From Ottelia alismoides (lineage: Eukaryota; Streptophyta; Magnoliopsida; Alismatales; Hydrocharitaceae), in the NCBI GenBank assembly GCA_037367405.1, contig JAZKJV010005751.1, forward strand, positions 1 to 64,000: a DNA stretch of 64,000 bases, written 5' to 3'. Made by a program: the position numbers and the translations under genes. Each line of letters starts with the position of its first letter. The first letter of the stretch is position 1. This document shows positions 60,814-64,000 of the stretch, piece after piece. The notes under the pieces were generated by a model. That model saw only the letters and a list, made by a program, of their open reading frames with translations. It had not been told where the DNA came from and ran no database searches.

Positions 60814-60894
60814 ATGTCGCCTCGGCAGAGGCGAGGCTATTGGATCTGCATCGCCTTGATCTTCTGCGTCGTCCTCTACGCCTGGTTTCGGTAG
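60814..60894 (+). CDS. Tiny membrane protein (26 aa)
   Basis: ATG 60814 right after GGAGGAAG; TAG 60892-60894. A basic start (MSPRQRRG) and one membrane helix (YWICIALIFCVVLYAWF), the usual form of small single-pass proteins. The remaining 303 bases of the cassette hold no gene I can support. Spacing of the Shine-Dalgarno is short. Confidence 0.45.
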   Translation: MSPRQRRGYWICIALIFCVVLYAWFR

Positions 60895-61197
60895 TGGCAA
60901 CATAGCCAAGCAGGTCCACGCGCCCCTGTTCAACGCACGCTGGTTCTCCGGAGGAGCGTGCGCGTGCATCTCGTCAGCGCGTGAGCTTGCTTCGCAGTTC
61001 GGACGATGCGCGCGCTGAATCCCCCGAACCGCTTGGTACGCGTGAGCAGTCGCCAGAGTCTTCGTGGGTTGCTGCAAGGACCGCACTCCAGATCCTATGA
61101 CCCAGCTGTTCCATCCTCAGTCGTCGCGTGGAAGTGGGCTGTCGCCGGTAGCATCCAGGCCGCCCGCCAAAGCAAGCGTCGCCGCGCGGCGAGTGCC

Positions 61198-61329
61198 GCC
61201 TAACCCCTCGCTCAACCCCCGACCCGCTACGGCAGGCGCTGTAAGCCGGGCCGGCGCCAGCAGTACGATCGTCGCCGTCCCGGCTTACAGCACCTGCCTC
61301 CACGGTCGGGGTTAGCTCGAACGTTAGGC
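61198..61329 (+). repeat. attC86
   Basis: Closes the tiny membrane protein cassette. CTCCACGGTCGG variant on the right arm. Arms GCTGTAAGCC/GGCTTACAGC. Confidence 0.97.
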
Positions 61330-61417
61330 GTCGCAGTCACAGGCCTCTCGGCGGCCGAGGCGCATAAGATCACGCCACGGCTATCGCTGGTGTAGACTTC
61401 TGTGTAAGGAGTCGCAC

Positions 61418-61618
61418 ATGGCAACCAATCTCGCAATCGATCCGGACCTGCTTGACCGTGCACTTGAAGTCAGCGGGGAGAAGACCAAGAAGGCTGCGGT
61501 GACCATGGCTTTGCAGGAGTTCATCGCCAGACGTCAGCAGCGAAAGGTCCTCGAACTCATGGGCAAGCTCGAGTGGGATCAGTCGTACAACTACAAGGCT
61601 GAGCGGACCCGCAAGTGA
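61418..61618 (+). CDS. vapB: VapB-type antitoxin
   Basis: 66 residues from ATG 61418, with AAGGAG upstream. The ribbon-helix-helix-like start MATNLAIDPDLLDRALEVSG, then KKAAVTMALQEFIARRQQ and the toxin-binding acidic/aromatic tail (LEWDQSYNYKAERTRK) fit VapB antitoxins of type II systems. It neutralises the PIN-domain partner and represses the operon. It overlaps the toxin gene by four bases (GTGA). Confidence 0.85.
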   Translation: MATNLAIDPDLLDRALEVSGEKTKKAAVTMALQEFIARRQQRKVLELMGKLEWDQSYNYKAERTRK

Positions 61619-62048
61619 CGCTTCTTGTAGATACGAGCGTCTGGTCGCTCGCCCCTGCGCCGCGACACCACTTCCTCAGATCTCGAAGTCGCTGCACTAA
61701 AGGATGCGCTCTCCGGATCTGATGTAGGTGGTCACGACTGGTCTGGTTCTTCAGGAACTGCTCCAGGGCTTCAATGGCGCGAGAGCTCGAGATCAGATCG
61801 TGAGCACCTTCGCCGCTCTGGCACTCATTCAGCCGGATCGTGAAGACCACATCGGCGCCGCCGAACTCCGGAACACCTGTCGTCGGTCCGGTGTCCAGGT
61901 GGGCACTGTCGACGCACTGATCGCCCAGCTATGCATTCGGCATGGCCTCACTCTCCTAACCACGGACCAGGACTTCTCGCACGCAGCCAAGCACACGAAG
62001 CTCAAACTCTGGTCGGTCCCAAGTCGGCGGCGGCGCGGCGACGCCTAA
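61615..62048 (+). pseudogene. vapC: VapC-type PIN-domain toxin, frameshifted N-terminus
   Basis: GTG 61615 overlaps the vapB stop. The first residues (LLVDTSVW) hold the first PIN acidic residue, but the frame is soon lost. The rest, in the frame of GTG 61728 to the attC87 TAA 62046-62048, carries the mid acidic helix region, the VDALIAQLC block with the third-fourth acidic site, and TTDQDF. At least one indel lies between about 61650 and 61728. As it stands the ribonuclease should be inactive while the antitoxin is intact. Confidence 0.82.
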
Positions 62049-62174
62049 CCACTCGTTCAACCCCCGACCCGCTACGGCAAGCCTTGTAAGGCCGGGCTGC
62101 GCTACCTGTACGATCAACGCCGCCCGGCCTTACAAGGCTCGCCTCCGCGGTCGGGGTTAACTCGAACGTTAGGC
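62043..62174 (+). repeat. attC87
   Basis: Closes the VapBC cassette. Arms CCTTGTAAGGCC/GGCCTTACAAGG, with one loop-side change (ATCAACGCCG). Confidence 0.97.
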
Positions 62175-62304
62175 CGCACAACAGGCCTCGGCGCGAGGTT
62201 CCAGCCTCGCCCCAAGAACCAAGCCCCGCGGGCACCACAATTGCGGCACAAGCCGGTCCAGCTCTCCGCCGCCCCCAATCAACTTGAGAGACCTCTCATC
62301 ACCC

Positions 62305-62637
62305 ATGTTCAGCGCTGCATTCATCTGGGAACCCGGCACCTACGACGAGGAGTTCAACAAACTCAACGCATTGATCGAGGCTGCCGCCATCGCTGCTCCC
62401 GGGTACCTCGGAGTTGAGGAGTGGAAGTCCGAGGATGGCAAGCGCAGGAACGCAACCTACTACTGGGAGAGCCTTGAGGGTCTCAAGGCGCTCTCTTCGC
62501 ACCCCAGCCATATCGAGGCCAAGCAGAAGTACGCACGGTGGTACAACGGCTATCACGTCGTCATCTCCGAGATCGTCAGGTCATACGGCGATTCCGCTTT
62601 CTCCCACATCACTCCCGGCGAGCGCGGTGCGGCCTAA
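62305..62637 (+). CDS. Antibiotic-biosynthesis-monooxygenase-fold protein
   Basis: 110 residues from ATG 62305; TTG 62284 is a possible earlier start. AAFIWEPGTYDEEFNKLNALIEAAAIAAPGYLGVEEWKSEDGKRRNATYYWESLEGLKALSSHPSHIEAKQKYARWYNGYHVVISEI matches ABM-type dimeric alpha/beta-barrel proteins with the W.S.DG....YYW.S......H..H...K...RWY.G.H. Related enzymes act on quinones or haem, but the substrate here is unknown. Intact; stop in attC88. Confidence 0.87.
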   Translation: MFSAAFIWEPGTYDEEFNKLNALIEAAAIAAPGYLGVEEWKSEDGKRRNATYYWESLEGLKALSSHPSHIEAKQKYARWYNGYHVVISEIVRSYGDSAFSHITPGERGAA

Positions 62638-62766
62638 CAACTCGCTCAACCCCCGACCCGCTACGGCAGCGGCTGTAAGGCCGGGCAGCGCCATAGCAGT
62701 ACCATCGTCGCTGCCCGGCCTTACAGCACCTGCCTCCGCGGTCCGGGGTTAGCTCGAACGTTAGGC
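62632..62766 (+). repeat. attC88
   Basis: Closes the monooxygenase-fold cassette. One extra C on the right arm (GGTCCGGGG). Left arm CAGCGGCTGTAAGG. Confidence 0.97.
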
Positions 62767-63273
62767 CTCGCAAACACGATTCCGAGCAAGCTCGCAGCGC
62801 CGCGAAGACCAAGCAGCCAAATGCCTCGCTCCGGACGTGCTCAGCTTCAGCTTCGGACACGCCGTGGCCTGCTTGCCGAGAGCAAGCCTGCATCGGCAGC
62901 GCTCACGTCCTACGGCGTTCGCGGGACTGGCTGCAGCACTTCGAAGGCCGCTGATGAGGGCAAGGTCGGTGGTGTCGGCGCTGCCCGGCGCAGTAGTCGG
63001 CCATGGAAAGACGGAGCAAACTGGCCCATGGTGTTCACAGCTGGCTACGGTCAAGGCTCGCTGCAATCCGTGGCGCGGCGCCAAGGCGCCACGCCGGGCC
63101 GCTGGTCGGCTGCGGCGGCAGCCGAGTACGGCTACCGCCTGAGGCCGCGGCGCGCTTCGGCCAGGTCAACAGCCGGTCTTTGTCCTCGCGGCGCCGGCAG
63201 CGCGGAGCGGGGAGGCACCGCAGTCCGGCCGCCTCGCGAGCGCAACGCAACCATCGGTGCGCTCCGGAGCGAG
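62767..63273 (+). repeat. ORF-less cassette family B, copy 5
   Basis: 507 bases. GTGGCGC-GGCGCCAAG-GCGCCAC and CGGCTG...CAGCCG are both kept. Closest to copies 1 and 2. Confidence 0.8.
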
Positions 63274-63405
63274 GCCTAACAGGTCGTTCAACCCCCGACC
63301 CGCTACGGCAGGCACCGTAAGGCCGGGCCGCGGCACTTGGTGCATCATCGCAGCCCGGCCTTACGGTGCCTGCCTCCGCGGTCGGGGTTAACTCCAACGT
63401 TAGGC
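63274..63405 (+). repeat. attC89 (NGGTCG/CTCCAACG subtype)
   Basis: Closes family B copy 5. Arms CACCGTAAGGCC/GGCCTTACGGTG. Confidence 0.97.
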
Positions 63406-63408
63406 GTC

Positions 63409-63886
63409 ATGAAACACATTGACGTGGCCTGGAAGGCCGCAAGTCCCACCGACCCGTATCGAATCATCTCTGAACTGGACGAAGAAGGTTTCGAGACGCG
63501 AAAGCTTGAGTACTTTCCGATCGGGTGCTGTGGGATCGGCAAGCGCAGTGCATGAAACGTCAAACACATCCTTGGGCACCGCCACCGTGCCATCTCTTGA
63601 AGAGATCAACTCAGACCCACAGTTCGAAGGCACCGAGATCGGACCTAGCGAGTTTGAGCTTCTGTGGTCGCAGTACGGTCGGGCGATTCAAGAGCACGAA
63701 GTTGTCGAGCTGCTCGCATCCGCAGAAGGAATGCCCAAGAACTTGGTAGCAACACAGGCGGCCGTGCTACTCGCCTACGAAGAAGGAGCGCGCTGGAACT
63801 ATGAGGTTGAGTTCGTCGCCTCTGATGGAAGCACGCTATGGCTCGGAACACTTGCCCGCGAGTTCATTCGTGCAACGGCGCGATGA
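63409..63886 (+). pseudogene. DUF6881 protein, one frameshift
   Basis: ATG 63409 lies three bases after the R'' box. First frame: HIDVAWKAASPTDPYRIISELDEEGFETRKLEYFP, the DUF6881 N-terminus, ending at 63555 after a shift. The second frame carries HETSNTSLGTATVPSLEEINSDPQFEGTEIGPSEFELLW, the rest of the domain, then a C-terminal extension to TGA 63884-63886. One indel near 63525-63535 is inferred. Function unknown; similar proteins occur near polymorphic toxins. Confidence 0.78.
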
Positions 63887-63887
63887 C

Positions 63888-64000
63888 GCCTAACCCCTCG
63901 CTCAACCCCCGACCCGCTACGGGCAGGCGCTGTAAGCCGGGCCAGCGCCAGCAGTACTATCGTCGCCGTCCCGGCTTACAGCACCTGCCTCCGCGGTCGG
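63888..64000 (+). repeat. attC90 (cut by window end)
   Basis: R' GCCTAAC 63888-63894. One extra G (CTACGGGCAGG). The right arm ends at the window edge before R''. Confidence 0.95.

Larger units (their letters stand above)
1..64000 (+). mobile_element. Integron gene-cassette array (interior segment)
   Basis: Ninety head-to-tail attC sites of about 130 bp occur from 112 to the window end, each closing a unit of roughly 0.3-2.2 kb that usually holds one ORF on the + strand. No tyrosine integrase with an IntI-specific domain, no attI and no Pc promoter are visible, so both array ends lie outside. In the entries below, attC n is the site that closes cassette n. Confidence 0.97.

Noticed and set aside
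1..64000. CRISPR array as explanation for the regular repeats
   Set aside because: The repeats are about 130 bp with paired R boxes and 0.3-2.2 kb gene-bearing spacing, which is attC and not CRISPR.
1..64000. Integron integrase, attI, tRNA or rRNA genes
   Set aside because: None seen on either strand; the array ends lie outside the window.

Overview
The window is one uninterrupted stretch of a very large integron gene-cassette array. I count 90 attC recombination sites (the last cut by the window edge), so there are 88 complete cassettes plus a partial one at each end, about one every 710 bases. Each attC is about 130 bp and runs from an R' box GCCTAAC to an R'' box GTTAGGC. Both boxes flank a conserved arm pair (CAACCCCCGACCCGCTACGGC and GCCTCCGCGGTCGGGGTTA, each with minor variants) and a variable terminal hairpin. 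Nearly all cassettes are in the same orientation. No integrase gene, attI site or Pc promoter is in the window. This looks like a sedentary chromosomal integron. The high GC content, two PEP-CTERM proteins and the attC style suggest a betaproteobacterium (Burkholderiales-like), but no housekeeping gene is present to prove it.

Content by region. 1-9 kb: an IS91-type transposase cassette, then DUF5990, DUF1801, PEP-CTERM, GNAT, SnoaL-like, DUF3592, TfoX C-terminal and DUF2834 cassettes. 9-20 kb: a second transposase copy, VOC, a RelE/HigB-type toxin-antitoxin pair, a ParA-SIR2 pair, a cupin and a broken alpha/beta-hydrolase. 20-31 kb: a lipoprotein, a SIMPL-domain protein, a PD-(D/E)XK nuclease, VOC, DUF998, nucleotidyltransferase and DUF1697 cassettes, then a third transposase copy. 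31-46 kb: membrane proteins, an HTH + Clp-N two-gene cassette with its own promoter, two reverse-strand genes, Nudix, DUF1801, three GNATs, a TIR-like effector and a histidine-phosphatase-like protein. 46-64 kb: a lipoprotein, an acyltransferase, an exact duplicate of an earlier cassette, a second PEP-CTERM protein, a DUF6602 nuclease, an IS630 insertion, DUF3052, VapBC, a monooxygenase-like protein and DUF6881.

Thirteen cassettes contain no convincing ORF. They fall into three repeated families (A, five copies; B, five; C, three) with conserved hairpins, and they carry a recognisable attC subtype. The transposase cassette (three copies) has its own R-box variant, GTTGGAC/GTCCAAC, and sits exactly between G|TT recombination points, so it has moved as a cassette.

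The most striking structural signal is that the two ends of almost every cassette I checked are complementary for about five bases beyond the 7-base R box. The complement is cassette-specific and holds even in cassettes with unusual end sequences.

At least sixteen cassettes have genes split by one-base indels, often in C or G runs. This reflects either sequence error or decay of stored cassettes. Several cassettes look like defence or addiction modules (ParA-SIR2, TIR-like, two nuclease-like proteins, two toxin-antitoxin pairs), which is typical of what large arrays store.
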